Source of the DNA: CBDDGJ01 sp965227805
Lineage (GTDB): Bacteria; Pseudomonadota; Alphaproteobacteria; RS24
Length of the DNA stretch: 64,000 bases
NCBI GenBank assembly: GCA_965227805.1
Contig: CBDDGJ010000003.1
Location: 868,001 to 932,000, forward strand
Reading direction: 5' to 3'
Each line of letters starts with the position of its first letter. Position 1 is the stretch's first letter. Of the stretch, positions 42,502 to 52,078 are shown piece by piece. The notes beneath the pieces were generated by a model. The model saw only the letters and a list, made by a program, of their open reading frames with translations. It made no database searches and had not been told where the DNA came from. The translations under genes and the position numbers were made by a program.

Positions 42502-43593
42502 GTGCCTTTAACCACCATACTCACATTTTATCTTTCCGGGCAATTTTTGCGTTGGTTCCTAACAGTTCTAATTGCGTTTTTATTTTTGGGCGGCATGATT
42601 GATTTTCTGGAAATGATGGGTGCCGCTGAAAAAATCAATCAGGGGGGCAGAACGGCATTTTTATTTATGCTGTATCGCCTGCCCAATTTTTTGATTGATT
42701 ATATGCCCTTTGTGACCCTATTTGCGGGTGTAACATGTTTTTTGCGCTTAAGTGAAAGCCACACCATCGCCATTATCCGCGCGGCTGGCATTTCTGTATG
42801 GCAATTTCTTCTTCCCATTTTAGGGCTTACAGTTTTACTCGGTTTGGTCATTATTGGGGTGGGCGATCCGCTAGGGAGTTATGGCTTACAAAAATTCGCG
42901 GCACATAAAGCCGCTCTTTCGGGGTATGAGCGTAATTTTTCGGCCACAAGTTCGGGCATGTGGCTACGTGAAATGGATGTTGAAACCCCATATATTATTA
43001 AAGCCGGACGGTTTGATAATACCGATGGGCCGCGCCTTTATAATATTATGGTGCTCGCTTATGACAGGACGGGGAGTTTTTTATATCAGGCCGATGCGCC
43101 ACGGGCAGACTTAATCGATGAAGCCTGGCATATCCAAAAAGCGCATATATTATATGCCACGGCGCCGTTGCGTGAACAAAAAGCATTGGTGCTGCCGACC
43201 AAAATACGTCGTGAAACACTGCACGCGCAAATTATCGATCCGGATACATTATCCGTATGGCAGCTGCCCCAGCAAATTGAAACAGCCCGCGCCACTGGCA
43301 ATAAGGTCGTCACCTATCAGCTACGATTTCATGAGCGTATCTCATTGCCACTGTTTATGATTGCCATGATACTCATTGCGGCAGGGTTTAGCTTACCACG
43401 GGGGCGCATATATAGCCCTTTTCAAACCATTGGCGGGGCGGTAATATGCGGTTTTACTTTATTTATTGCAAAAATATTTATAATAAAGTTAAGCGCGATC
43501 AATTTTTTTCCGGTCTTCTGGGCAAGCTGGATACCGTTACTTATTGCGGTTTTTTTAGCAGCGGTTTTACTGATAACACGCGAAAATGGGTGA
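42502..43593 (+). CDS. lptG: LPS export permease LptG-like (LptF/LptG family)
   Basis: The start is a GTG with AAGGAA upstream. The 363-residue protein has the LptF/G layout: two helices at the N-terminus (residues about 10-40 and 55-80), a third near 95-125, a periplasmic beta-rich domain, and three helices from about 275 to the end. LRLSESHTIAIIRAAGIS marks the coupling region. LptFG with LptB forms the ABC transporter that extracts lipopolysaccharide from the inner membrane. The closing blocks look more like LptG. Its usual partner lptF is not next to it, so the F/G choice is not certain. Confidence 0.78.
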   Translation: MPLTTILTFYLSGQFLRWFLTVLIAFLFLGGMIDFLEMMGAAEKINQGGRTAFLFMLYRLPNFLIDYMPFVTLFAGVTCFLRLSESHTIAIIRAAGISVWQFLLPILGLTVLLGLVIIGVGDPLGSYGLQKFAAHKAALSGYERNFSATSSGMWLREMDVETPYIIKAGRFDNTDGPRLYNIMVLAYDRTGSFLYQADAPRADLIDEAWHIQKAHILYATAPLREQKALVLPTKIRRETLHAQIIDPDTLSVWQLPQQIETARATGNKVVTYQLRFHERISLPLFMIAMILIAAGFSLPRGRIYSPFQTIGGAVICGFTLFIAKIFIIKLSAINFFPVFWASWIPLLIAVFLAAVLLITRENG

Positions 43594-43605
43594 GATAATA
43601 GATTT

Positions 43606-45378
43606 ATGAAAAGAACAGAATTTACACCACATCACTATGCGGATTGGCGCGCAAGTGTTGAGAAAGCTCTTGGGGGCGCGCCGATAGATAAGCTCGTTAC
43701 AAAAAGCCCAAGCGGTTTGGCGCGCGCGCCGCTTTATCAGGAAACGGATTATCCAAGTGCCGAAGCTATAAATGGTCTGCCAGGGCAATATCCATTTACA
43801 CGCGGCACACATGGCACGCGCGACACGCATAATGCATGGCGGATTGGCGCGCGCGTTACACCCGGGCGCAAGGGATATGATAATGCATCTATTCTGGCTG
43901 ATCTTGAAGGTGGGGTTTCGGCATTGATCGTGGATTTTTCATATGCAGATGAGCTGCCCGCTTTGCCGCATTTATTAAAAGGGGTTATGGCCAATATTCT
44001 ACCGCTTTATCTGGCGGGGGCGCATTATGGTTTAGATGCTGCCGCCGCGCTAAGTGCATATTGGCAAGAGGCGCTTGGCGATGCCACACAGGCACAAGGC
44101 GGATTTAATTATGATCCGCTGGGGACGATGGTGGCGCATAAGCATGATTACGAAATGGAAGCGTTACCCCGGCTTATTGCTTTGGGGGCGCTGCATGAAC
44201 ATGTTGATTTAATGACGGCATCGGGCATTGCGTATCACAATGCGGGCGCAGATGATGTGCAGGAATTGGGGTTTGCCCTTGCAGCCTATATTGATTATAT
44301 GCGCGCCCTGACGATGGCGGGGCTGGATGTGGCGCACGCTTTTGCCAAAACCACAATGACGCTGAGTGCGGGCACTGATTTTTTTATGAACATTGCAAAA
44401 TGCCGTGCGGCGCGGCGCCTTATGGCGCGCGCGGCCAAAGCAGCGCATGTAAGCTATGCCCCCCGCCTTTATATGGAAACCAGCGAAGCACAGCTAAGTC
44501 TTGCCGATATATGGGTGAATATTTTACGTGCTACAATAGGCGCATGTGCAGCTGCACTTGGCGGGGCTGATATGATAGTGGTTGCGCCTTGCTCTACGCT
44601 TAGTGAAGGCGATAATGAATTAACCCGGCGCATTGCCCGCAATACGCAGCTTATTTTGCAAGAGGAAAGCCATATCGGCCATGTTATCGACCCGGCAGGG
44701 GGCAGTTGGTATATTGATGCGCTAAGCGATCATATGGCAAGACAGGCATGGGCATTATTTCAAGATATTGAGCGACAAGGCGGTATGGGTAAAGCAATCA
44801 GCAGCGGGTTTGTCGCTGACATATTATCTACAACGCGCACGCATATGCGCGATAAGGTGAATAAGCGCGAAGCGCCGCTTTTGGGGGTAAGTGCGTTTCC
44901 TAATCTTGATGAGGCACTTTTAACCCCGCGCCGCAATGTCTATAAGGGGCGTGAGGGGATGCATCGCCCGGCACAGCCATTTGAGACCTTGCGTTTTGCT
45001 GCACAGTCGGTAAAGCCCAAAGTGTTTCTGGCAACCATTGGGACTCAGGCTGAATTTAGCCTGCGGGCAAATTTTGCCGCCGCGCTTTATGCGGTTGGTG
45101 GCATAGATGCGCTTATGGGGGAAGGCGGTGAAGATGTGGCGGCTATTGCCGATGCCTTTCGAAAAAGCGGTGCGAAAATCGCTGCCATATGCAGCACGGA
45201 TGCGCTTTATGAAGACTATGCCCGTCCGCTTGCCCACGCTTTAAGCGGTGCGGGGGCGACGCATATTGCGCTTGCAGGCACCTTCACCACATTGCAGGTG
45301 GATGACCTTATTTTTACGGGCTGTGATGCTTACGGATTTTTGCAAAAAATGCATGGTATTTTAGGGTTAACAGAGTAA
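43606..45378 (+). CDS. mutA: Methylmalonyl-CoA mutase small subunit
   Basis: A 590-residue protein of the methylmalonyl-CoA mutase family with the family barrel (PFTRGTHGTRDTHNAW, SGIAYHNAGADDVQEL, TDFFMNIAKCRAARRLMA, IARNTQLILQEESHIGHVIDPAGGSWYID). The cobalamin motif DxHxxG is absent from its C-terminal domain, as expected for the non-catalytic subunit. It pairs with the large subunit encoded ten bases downstream. Together they interconvert methylmalonyl-CoA and succinyl-CoA in propionate or polyhydroxyalkanoate-linked metabolism. Confidence 0.93.
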   Translation: MKRTEFTPHHYADWRASVEKALGGAPIDKLVTKSPSGLARAPLYQETDYPSAEAINGLPGQYPFTRGTHGTRDTHNAWRIGARVTPGRKGYDNASILADLEGGVSALIVDFSYADELPALPHLLKGVMANILPLYLAGAHYGLDAAAALSAYWQEALGDATQAQGGFNYDPLGTMVAHKHDYEMEALPRLIALGALHEHVDLMTASGIAYHNAGADDVQELGFALAAYIDYMRALTMAGLDVAHAFAKTTMTLSAGTDFFMNIAKCRAARRLMARAAKAAHVSYAPRLYMETSEAQLSLADIWVNILRATIGACAAALGGADMIVVAPCSTLSEGDNELTRRIARNTQLILQEESHIGHVIDPAGGSWYIDALSDHMARQAWALFQDIERQGGMGKAISSGFVADILSTTRTHMRDKVNKREAPLLGVSAFPNLDEALLTPRRNVYKGREGMHRPAQPFETLRFAAQSVKPKVFLATIGTQAEFSLRANFAAALYAVGGIDALMGEGGEDVAAIADAFRKSGAKIAAICSTDALYEDYARPLAHALSGAGATHIALAGTFTTLQVDDLIFTGCDAYGFLQKMHGILGLTE

Positions 45379-45388
45379 GGCATAAGCG

Positions 45389-47560
45389 ATGCGTAAATTA
45401 CCCGATTATCGTTATATAGATTTTGATGATGGCGCCCTTGTGCCCAATACCGCGCCGGCGGCACAACATAATGATACGCCGCGCCATACGCCCGAGGGGG
45501 TGGATGTAAAACCGCTTTATACACGTGCCGATCGTGATGGGCTGCCCTATCTGGATGGTTATCCCGGTTTTGCCCCCTTTATACGTGGTCCCTATGCGGC
45601 CATGTATTGCAATAAGCCATGGACGATACGACAATATGCCGGTTTTTCCACGGCAGAGGAATCGAATGCGTTTTATCGGCGTAATCTGAAAGCCGGACAA
45701 AAGGGGTTGTCTATCGCTTTTGATTTAGCCACCCATCGCGGCTATGATAGCGATCATCCGCGCGTAAGTGGCGATGTAGGTATGGCGGGGGTAGCGATTG
45801 ATTCGCTTTATGATATGCGTATTTTGTTTGACGGTATTCCGCTTGATGAAATGAGTGTGTCCATGACCATGAATGGGGCGGTTTTGCCGATTATGGCGCT
45901 TTATATTGTTGCCGGCGAAGAACAGGGCGTTGTGCCGGAAAAGCTCACGGGCACCATTCAAAATGATATTTTGAAAGAATTTATGGTGCGCAATACCTAT
46001 ATTTATCCACCGGCACCATCCATGAAAATTATCTCCGATATTTTTGCCTATACATCACAGCATATGCCGAAATTTAATTCCATTTCTATTTCTGGCTATC
46101 ATATGCAAGAAGCAGGGGCAACGGCGGATCTGGAACTGGCCTATACGCTGGCAGATGGCATTGAATATGTGCGTGCCGGGCAAGCGGCGGGTTTGGATAT
46201 TGATCGGTTTGCGCCGCGCCTTTCGTTTTTCTGGGCGATTGGTATGGACTTCTTTATGGAGATTGCCAAAATGCGTGCGGCGCGCATGTTATGGGCGCAG
46301 CTTTTGCAGGGCATGGGGGCGAAAAATCCCAAATCTTTGGCGTTACGAACCCATTGTCAAACATCGGGCTGGAGCCTTACTGCACAGGATATTTATAATA
46401 ATGTTATCCGCACCTGTATTGAAGCCATGGCAGCAACGCAAGGCCATACGCAATCTTTGCACACAAATAGCTTTGATGAGGCCCTTGCCTTGCCAACAGA
46501 TTTCTCAGCGCGCATTGCCCGCAATACGCAGCTTTTATTACAGCTGGAAAGTGGCACGACCAAAGTGATTGACCCATGGGGCGGCAGTTATTTTGTCGAA
46601 CGCCTTACCCATGACCTTGCCGCACGCGCGCAGATGCATATTGACGAGATTGAGCAAAACGGCGGTATGGCAAAAGCCATAGAACAGGGTATTCCCAAAA
46701 TGCGCATAGAAGAGGCGGCAGCCCAAACGCAAGCGCGCATAGATAGCGGGCGTCAGAGCGTTATCGGCGTCAATAAGTTTCAGCGTGCGCAAGAAGATAT
46801 GCCCGATGTGCTTAAAGTGGATAATTCTTCGGTGCGTAAGGCGCAGATAGACCGGTTACAAAAATTACGCGCCACACGCGATACCCAAAAAACACAAGCG
46901 GCTTTGGCAGCGCTTACGCGATGTGCGCAAAGCGGGGACGGTAATTTATTGGCGCATAGTGTCGATGCCGCGCGCGCCATGGCAACGGTTGGTGAGATGT
47001 CCGACGCTTTAGAGACGGCATTTAAGCGTCATCGTGCGACCCCGCATGTCATTCGCGACACCTATAGCGCGGCATTTGGTGAAGAAAGTGCAGATATTGT
47101 AAATATGCGTGCCATGATTGAGCGTTTTATTGCCCGCGAAGGGCGCGCGCCTTGTATTTATCTGGCAAAAATGGGGCAAGATGGGCATGATCGCGGGCAA
47201 AAAGTGATTGCAACGGGGTTTACCGATTTAGGTTTTGAGGTTGTGACAGGGCCCTTATTTCAAACCCCTGAGGAAACGGCAGCAGCAGCCCATACAGCAG
47301 GGGCGCATATTGTTGGGGTAAGCTCGCTTGCGGCAGGGCATTTGAGTTTGGTGCCTGCCTTAAAAACTGCGCTTAAAGCAATTGATAGGGATGATATGAT
47401 GGTTGTTGTTGGCGGTGTGATTCCACCGCAAGATTTCGAGGCTTTATATCAGGCCGGTGCCAAGGCGATTTTTCCGCCCGGAACAGTGATTCCCGATGCA
47501 GCGCGCGAGGTGGTGCGCGTGCTTGCTGCACATTTGGGGCATAATGTGGCAATAGAATAA
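45389..47560 (+). CDS. scpA: Methylmalonyl-CoA mutase large (catalytic) subunit
   Basis: The 723-residue protein has the substrate barrel (FIRGPYAAMYCNKPWTIRQYAGFS, cut as FIRGPYAAMY and WTIRQYAGFSTAEESN, then AFDLATHRGYDSDHP) and, at the C-terminus, a cobalamin-binding domain with KMGQDGHDRGQKVIA. There DGHDRG is the DxHxxG motif whose His binds cobalt, and GVSSLAAGH follows. Length and order match the B12-dependent catalytic subunit (MutB/ScpA). The MeaB/ArgK chaperone and the epimerase are not in the window. An AT-rich hairpin TTCATA-TTT-TATGAA with a T run follows the stop at 47562-47581. Confidence 0.97.
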   Translation: MRKLPDYRYIDFDDGALVPNTAPAAQHNDTPRHTPEGVDVKPLYTRADRDGLPYLDGYPGFAPFIRGPYAAMYCNKPWTIRQYAGFSTAEESNAFYRRNLKAGQKGLSIAFDLATHRGYDSDHPRVSGDVGMAGVAIDSLYDMRILFDGIPLDEMSVSMTMNGAVLPIMALYIVAGEEQGVVPEKLTGTIQNDILKEFMVRNTYIYPPAPSMKIISDIFAYTSQHMPKFNSISISGYHMQEAGATADLELAYTLADGIEYVRAGQAAGLDIDRFAPRLSFFWAIGMDFFMEIAKMRAARMLWAQLLQGMGAKNPKSLALRTHCQTSGWSLTAQDIYNNVIRTCIEAMAATQGHTQSLHTNSFDEALALPTDFSARIARNTQLLLQLESGTTKVIDPWGGSYFVERLTHDLAARAQMHIDEIEQNGGMAKAIEQGIPKMRIEEAAAQTQARIDSGRQSVIGVNKFQRAQEDMPDVLKVDNSSVRKAQIDRLQKLRATRDTQKTQAALAALTRCAQSGDGNLLAHSVDAARAMATVGEMSDALETAFKRHRATPHVIRDTYSAAFGEESADIVNMRAMIERFIAREGRAPCIYLAKMGQDGHDRGQKVIATGFTDLGFEVVTGPLFQTPEETAAAAHTAGAHIVGVSSLAAGHLSLVPALKTALKAIDRDDMMVVVGGVIPPQDFEALYQAGAKAIFPPGTVIPDAAREVVRVLAAHLGHNVAIE

Positions 47561-47787
47561 GTTCATATTTTATGAATTTTTCACTTTTTTTCAAAATATT
47601 TGAATTTGCGCGATTGGGTGGGGGCAAAAAACGATAATTTTAATAAAAAATAATAAAAAGCAGTGTTTAGGGCTTGCTTTTTTCGCGTGATTATAGACAA
47701 TCAGCATATCTATAGAGGGCGTGGCGACTATATCGTCAAACCTATAATGCGTGCGCATATGACTATGCCTTAAGGGAGGGGCTCATA

Positions 47788-50484
47788 ATGGTAGAAAAAT
47801 TAGAATATATTGTATTTCGTTACAAAATTTTTATTTTGGCGATATTTGCAGCCTTCACCGTATTTAGTGCCTATTATGCGTTTCAGCAAAGCATGTCGGC
47901 AGGGTTTGAAAAACAATTACCCACCGATCACCCCTATATTGAAACATTCCGCGAATATCGTGAGGAATTATTTGGGTCTAACCGCTTAATCATTGTGTTG
48001 AAAGCGCGGGAAGGAACAATCTGGAATAAAGAGTTTTTTACCAAATATAAAGAATTAACCGATGCGGTGTTTTATATGCCAGGCGTGGCGCGCAGCACGG
48101 TAACGTCTTTATGGACACCTAATTCCCGCTATTTTGAAATTACCGAAGATGGCTTTGTGGCCGATGATGTTATTCCCGGCACCATAACGCTTGATAATAT
48201 TGATAGCGATTGCGTATCGCGTATCAAAACCGCATCGCTTACTACAAATTGTGAACCAGCCTTGGCGATTATTGAAAATAATGTTGTGCGTGGTGGCTTT
48301 GTCGGGCGCTTGGTGGCCAATGATTTTTCTGCGGCCATGGTGCGGGCAGAATTACTGGATATTGATCCGCAAACCAATGCGCCGCTTAATTATTTTGAGT
48401 TAGGCGATAAGCTAGAAGAAATGCGGAGCGGCCCGACACCGCCCGGTGTGGCACAAAAACTTCAAAACTTCTTTACAGATGAAGCCCCGGAAACTATGAA
48501 CGAAAATTTACAAGTGTTTGAAGACGATAAATTCGAAGTTCAAATTATCGGCTTTGCCAAAATGATTGACGATATTGCCGATGGTGCGCAAACCGTTATT
48601 ATCTTTTTCGGCATTGCTTTATTGCTCACCATTATGGCGGTTTATGTCTATGCGCGTTCGGGCATTTTGACATTCTTGCCAATCTTTTGTTCGCTAACCT
48701 CTTTGGTATGGCAATTTGGCGTGCTGAAGATTTTGGGCTATGGCTTGGACCCACTGGCGATTTTGGTGCCGTTTTTGGTGTTTGCAATCGGGGTAAGTCA
48801 CGGGATTCAGCAAATCAATCTGATTACGGCAGAAATATCGCTTGGTAAATCAAGCGAGGAGGCAGCGCGTGCGAGCTTTCGGGGATTGCTTATTCCCGGT
48901 TCCATGGCGCTGGTTACAGATTTGGTCGGCTTTGGCACGCTCGTTCTCATTCCGATTCCGATGATTAAAGAGTTGGCGATCACCGCCTCCATTGGTGTGG
49001 CGCTTAAAATATTAACCAATCTGATTATGCTGCCGCTTTTGGTGACCTATTTCAAATTTGATGATGGCTTTAGCCAACGGGTTGCGCGCGCGCGTGATAC
49101 ACGGGTGAAACTCATGCAGAAACTTGGTAGAATCGCCAATCCGCGTGTGTCTATTGTCGTGGTTATTATAAGTGCTATTTTATTCGTTACATCTTTTATC
49201 CAGTCACAAAATCGTCATGTGGGCGCATTGCATGCGGGCTCACCCGAATTGCATAAGGATGCGCGCTATAATCAGGATAGCCGTGCGATTGCCGATAAGT
49301 TTTCTTTAGGATTAAATCTGCTGACTGTGGTGGTGGAAACCCCGCCGGAGTCATGTATCAATCACACCTATATGAAATATATGGATGAATTTACGTGGTA
49401 TTTACGCAATGTGGATGGCGTATCCTTGGTTCTATCCTTGCCTTATGTGGTTAAGCGTTCGGCATCGGGCTTTAACGAGGGTAATTTGAAATGGCAGGCT
49501 TTGCCGCGTAATCGCTATGCGCTGGTGCAGGCCGGATCACCCATTGCCAGCTCAACTGGCCTGATGAATGAAAGTTGCGATTATATGACGCAACTGGTTT
49601 TCTTGCGCGATGCCAAAGCAACGACCATTAAACGCGTGGTTGCAGCGGTGGAAGATTATCGCGTGAATAATCCGGAAAATTTGGCGACGATGGTTATAAA
49701 AACCGAACCGCAATTCCGGGACGTGCCGGCGCAATTTATGGGGCTGGGTGAAAAAGTCGCTATTGCCGATGATGGCTTGAATGCAGAATTAGTCGTTTAT
49801 TATGACATAACAAAAACCGATGCAGAAGCACTTATTGCGCAAGTGAAAGAGAAAAGTGGTGATCGTATTGATATTCTGGATTATGAAAATAGGCAGCTTA
49901 ATATCCGCCTTGCTTCCGGCAATATGGGCGTGCAAGCGGCGGTGAATGATGCGATTGAAACTTCCGAATTACCAATGATGCTACTGGTTTATCTCACCAT
50001 TATTATATTGGTGGTTTTAACCTATCGCGATTGGCGGGCAACCATTGCCTGTTGTGTGCCGCTCACGCTTGCCACCTTTATGGGCTATTGGTTTATGGAA
50101 ATTTTATCCATTGGCCTTACGGTTGCGACCTTGCCGGTTATGGTATTGGCGGTGGGGCTTGGTGTTGACTATGCCTTTTATATTTATAACCGCATTCAAT
50201 ATCACCTATCGACAGGTAAGGATGTAACGGCGAGCTTTAAGGAAACCCTAAATGAAACCGGCATGGCGGTGGTGTTTACAGCGCTCACGCTGGCGGTTGG
50301 GGTTGCGACATGGACCTTCTCGGCTTTGAAATTCCAGGCCGATATGGGGCTATTGCTCACATTCATGTTTATGATCAATATGATTATGGCCGTAACGCTT
50401 TTGCCGGCTCTGGCGGTGGTGTTGGAAATGGTTATGCCGCGCAAAAATCCACCCAAAGCACCGAGCGGTGCATTGTCACACTAA
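47788..50484 (+). CDS. RND/MMPL-family transporter
   Basis: The 898-residue membrane protein has the RND two-halves layout. One helix lies at about 14-30, then a large periplasmic loop and a five-helix bundle near 270-410 (including FLVFAIGVSHGIQQINL). A second half follows with its own helix near 455, a loop, and a bundle near 735-885 (VLAVGLGVDYAFYIYNRI). The GxxxD-type motif in helix 4 of the second half (GLGVDYAFY) fits proton-coupled export. The lack of a membrane-fusion partner and the size point to the MMPL/HpnN-like group that exports lipids or hydrophobic molecules. It is followed by an SDR gene. TATAAT at 47743-47748 is a possible -10. Confidence 0.85.
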   Translation: MVEKLEYIVFRYKIFILAIFAAFTVFSAYYAFQQSMSAGFEKQLPTDHPYIETFREYREELFGSNRLIIVLKAREGTIWNKEFFTKYKELTDAVFYMPGVARSTVTSLWTPNSRYFEITEDGFVADDVIPGTITLDNIDSDCVSRIKTASLTTNCEPALAIIENNVVRGGFVGRLVANDFSAAMVRAELLDIDPQTNAPLNYFELGDKLEEMRSGPTPPGVAQKLQNFFTDEAPETMNENLQVFEDDKFEVQIIGFAKMIDDIADGAQTVIIFFGIALLLTIMAVYVYARSGILTFLPIFCSLTSLVWQFGVLKILGYGLDPLAILVPFLVFAIGVSHGIQQINLITAEISLGKSSEEAARASFRGLLIPGSMALVTDLVGFGTLVLIPIPMIKELAITASIGVALKILTNLIMLPLLVTYFKFDDGFSQRVARARDTRVKLMQKLGRIANPRVSIVVVIISAILFVTSFIQSQNRHVGALHAGSPELHKDARYNQDSRAIADKFSLGLNLLTVVVETPPESCINHTYMKYMDEFTWYLRNVDGVSLVLSLPYVVKRSASGFNEGNLKWQALPRNRYALVQAGSPIASSTGLMNESCDYMTQLVFLRDAKATTIKRVVAAVEDYRVNNPENLATMVIKTEPQFRDVPAQFMGLGEKVAIADDGLNAELVVYYDITKTDAEALIAQVKEKSGDRIDILDYENRQLNIRLASGNMGVQAAVNDAIETSELPMMLLVYLTIIILVVLTYRDWRATIACCVPLTLATFMGYWFMEILSIGLTVATLPVMVLAVGLGVDYAFYIYNRIQYHLSTGKDVTASFKETLNETGMAVVFTALTLAVGVATWTFSALKFQADMGLLLTFMFMINMIMAVTLLPALAVVLEMVMPRKNPPKAPSGALSH

Positions 50485-50535
50485 TCCATAAGGGGGCAAA
50501 ATTGATTGCCCCCTATTATGTGGGGAGGGGTTCAC

Positions 50536-51366
50536 ATGAAAAGTTTCAAAGATAAAGTCTGCGTTATTACCGGTGCTGGCAATGGTATTGGGCGGGCAAC
50601 AGCAAAATTATTGGCGCAGCAAGGCGCGCATGTCATTATAACCGATGTAAATAAGGTTGCGCTTGATGAAACCAAAGCACATATAGATGCAGCCGCAGGC
50701 ACATGCACGCCCCATATTGTTGATGTGGCCAATCGTGATGCCATGTTTGAGCTTGCCACACAATGCGAAAAAGAACATGGCGGTGCTGACCTTATTTTGA
50801 ATAATGCGGGCATTGCCAATATTGCGGCGATTGATGAGTTGGGCATAGATGATTTTCGCCTTGTTATGGATATTGATTTTTGGGGTGTTGTGCATGGCAC
50901 GCAAGCCTTTTTGCCGCAAATGATGGCACGCAATAGCGGGTATATTGCGAATGTGTCGTCTATTTTCGGCTTTGTCGGTGTGCCGCAGCAGGCGGCCTAT
51001 AATGCGGCGAAATTTGCTGTATTTGGCTTTACCGAAGCGGTGCGGCATGATTTGGCTGAAACGGATATAATGGTGACATGTATCCACCCGGGTGGCATTG
51101 ATACGGATATTGCGCGCAATGCCCGCTTGCCGCAAGGCCCGGATGAGGCGGAACGACGCGAAGAGATTGCACAGAATTTTAAGAAAATGGTAAAATCAAC
51201 ACCGGAGCAAGCCGCCCAAACCATTGTAAAAGGTTTGCTGAAAGGTAAGCCGCGCATTTTGATTGGTCATGATGCGATAATGGTTGACATTATAAGACGG
51301 CTTTTCCCGATAAAATATGATAAATTTTTGCGCTTTGGCGATAAATTGGATGAGGCGAATAGCTAA
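50536..51366 (+). CDS. Short-chain dehydrogenase/reductase
   Basis: The frame opens at 50506, but GGGGAGGGG six bases before the ATG at 50536 decides the start (276 residues). It has the classical SDR order: CVITGAGNGIGRATAKLLA (TGxxxGIG cofactor site), LILNNAGIANIA, VSSIFGFVGVP with the catalytic Ser, and YNAAK near residue 155. A C-terminal segment of about 40 residues after the substrate loop (LIGHDAIMVDIIRRLFP) is longer than in the shortest SDRs. The substrate is unknown. It may be cotranscribed with the transporter, 51 bases upstream. Confidence 0.87.
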   Translation: MKSFKDKVCVITGAGNGIGRATAKLLAQQGAHVIITDVNKVALDETKAHIDAAAGTCTPHIVDVANRDAMFELATQCEKEHGGADLILNNAGIANIAAIDELGIDDFRLVMDIDFWGVVHGTQAFLPQMMARNSGYIANVSSIFGFVGVPQQAAYNAAKFAVFGFTEAVRHDLAETDIMVTCIHPGGIDTDIARNARLPQGPDEAERREEIAQNFKKMVKSTPEQAAQTIVKGLLKGKPRILIGHDAIMVDIIRRLFPIKYDKFLRFGDKLDEANS

Positions 51367-51367
51367 A

Positions 51368-52078
51368 TCACGCCCATTTTAGGCGGGCGCTATTTTGTGT
51401 AAGCCATGCCTGCGCTTGCTTATGCGCGGGGTAAAATTTGGCGACATGCTGCCAAAAACGTGCTGTGTGATTATGTTCCAGCATATGGCATAACTCATGG
51501 ATAATAATATAATCAATAATAAAAAGCGGTGCCATAATGATACGCCAATTATAAAATAGCGCACCATTTTGGGCACAAGCACCCCAGCGTGATTTATAAT
51601 ATTTTACAGTAATGCTATGTGGTTGCACACCAATGCGTGCAGCGTGCTGGTGGGTGCGCTTATGTAAAATCTCTGCGGCTTGTGCCCGATACCATGTTTC
51701 TATTTTACGTCTTATCGTGAGCGGATTATGCTTTGCTGGCGGTTTTATGCATAATTTATCATCGATAAGCTCAATATGCGCTTTATAAGTGGGGTGAATA
51801 TCCAATTCATAGGATGTGCCGCAAAATAAAAAGGCATCACCATTTTCATAGGTGTGCGCTATGGGCTTGGGGCGGGCGGCTTGTTCGGCACATTTTTTTT
51901 CAATCCATGTGGCGCGGGCGGCGAGTAATTTATCAATATGTGTTTGTGGCGTATGCGCGGGCGCATATATAGAGACGATATTATCTTCAATTTTTATGGC
52001 GATGGTTTTTTTGCGTGCCTTGCTGCGGATAATATTAAGCGTCCACCTGTCTTTCGCGGCGATATTATGGTGTGTCAT
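51368..52078 (-). CDS. YgjP-like metal-dependent peptidase
   Basis: The 236-residue protein ends with the zinc motif DYIIIHELCHMLEHNHTARFW (as IIHELCHMLEHNH), where HELCH supplies two zinc ligands and the glutamate, and a third ligand follows, as in the YgjP/DUF45 (M48-like) family. KYYKSRWGACAQNGALFYNWRI upstream is the conserved block SRWGAC of the same family. The N-terminal half is a small beta-rich domain. No signal peptide is seen, so it should act in the cytoplasm. Its start overlaps the end of the MFS gene by four bases. Confidence 0.85.
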   Translation of the reverse strand: MTHHNIAAKDRWTLNIIRSKARKKTIAIKIEDNIVSIYAPAHTPQTHIDKLLAARATWIEKKCAEQAARPKPIAHTYENGDAFLFCGTSYELDIHPTYKAHIELIDDKLCIKPPAKHNPLTIRRKIETWYRAQAAEILHKRTHQHAARIGVQPHSITVKYYKSRWGACAQNGALFYNWRIIMAPLFIIDYIIIHELCHMLEHNHTARFWQHVAKFYPAHKQAQAWLTQNSARLKWA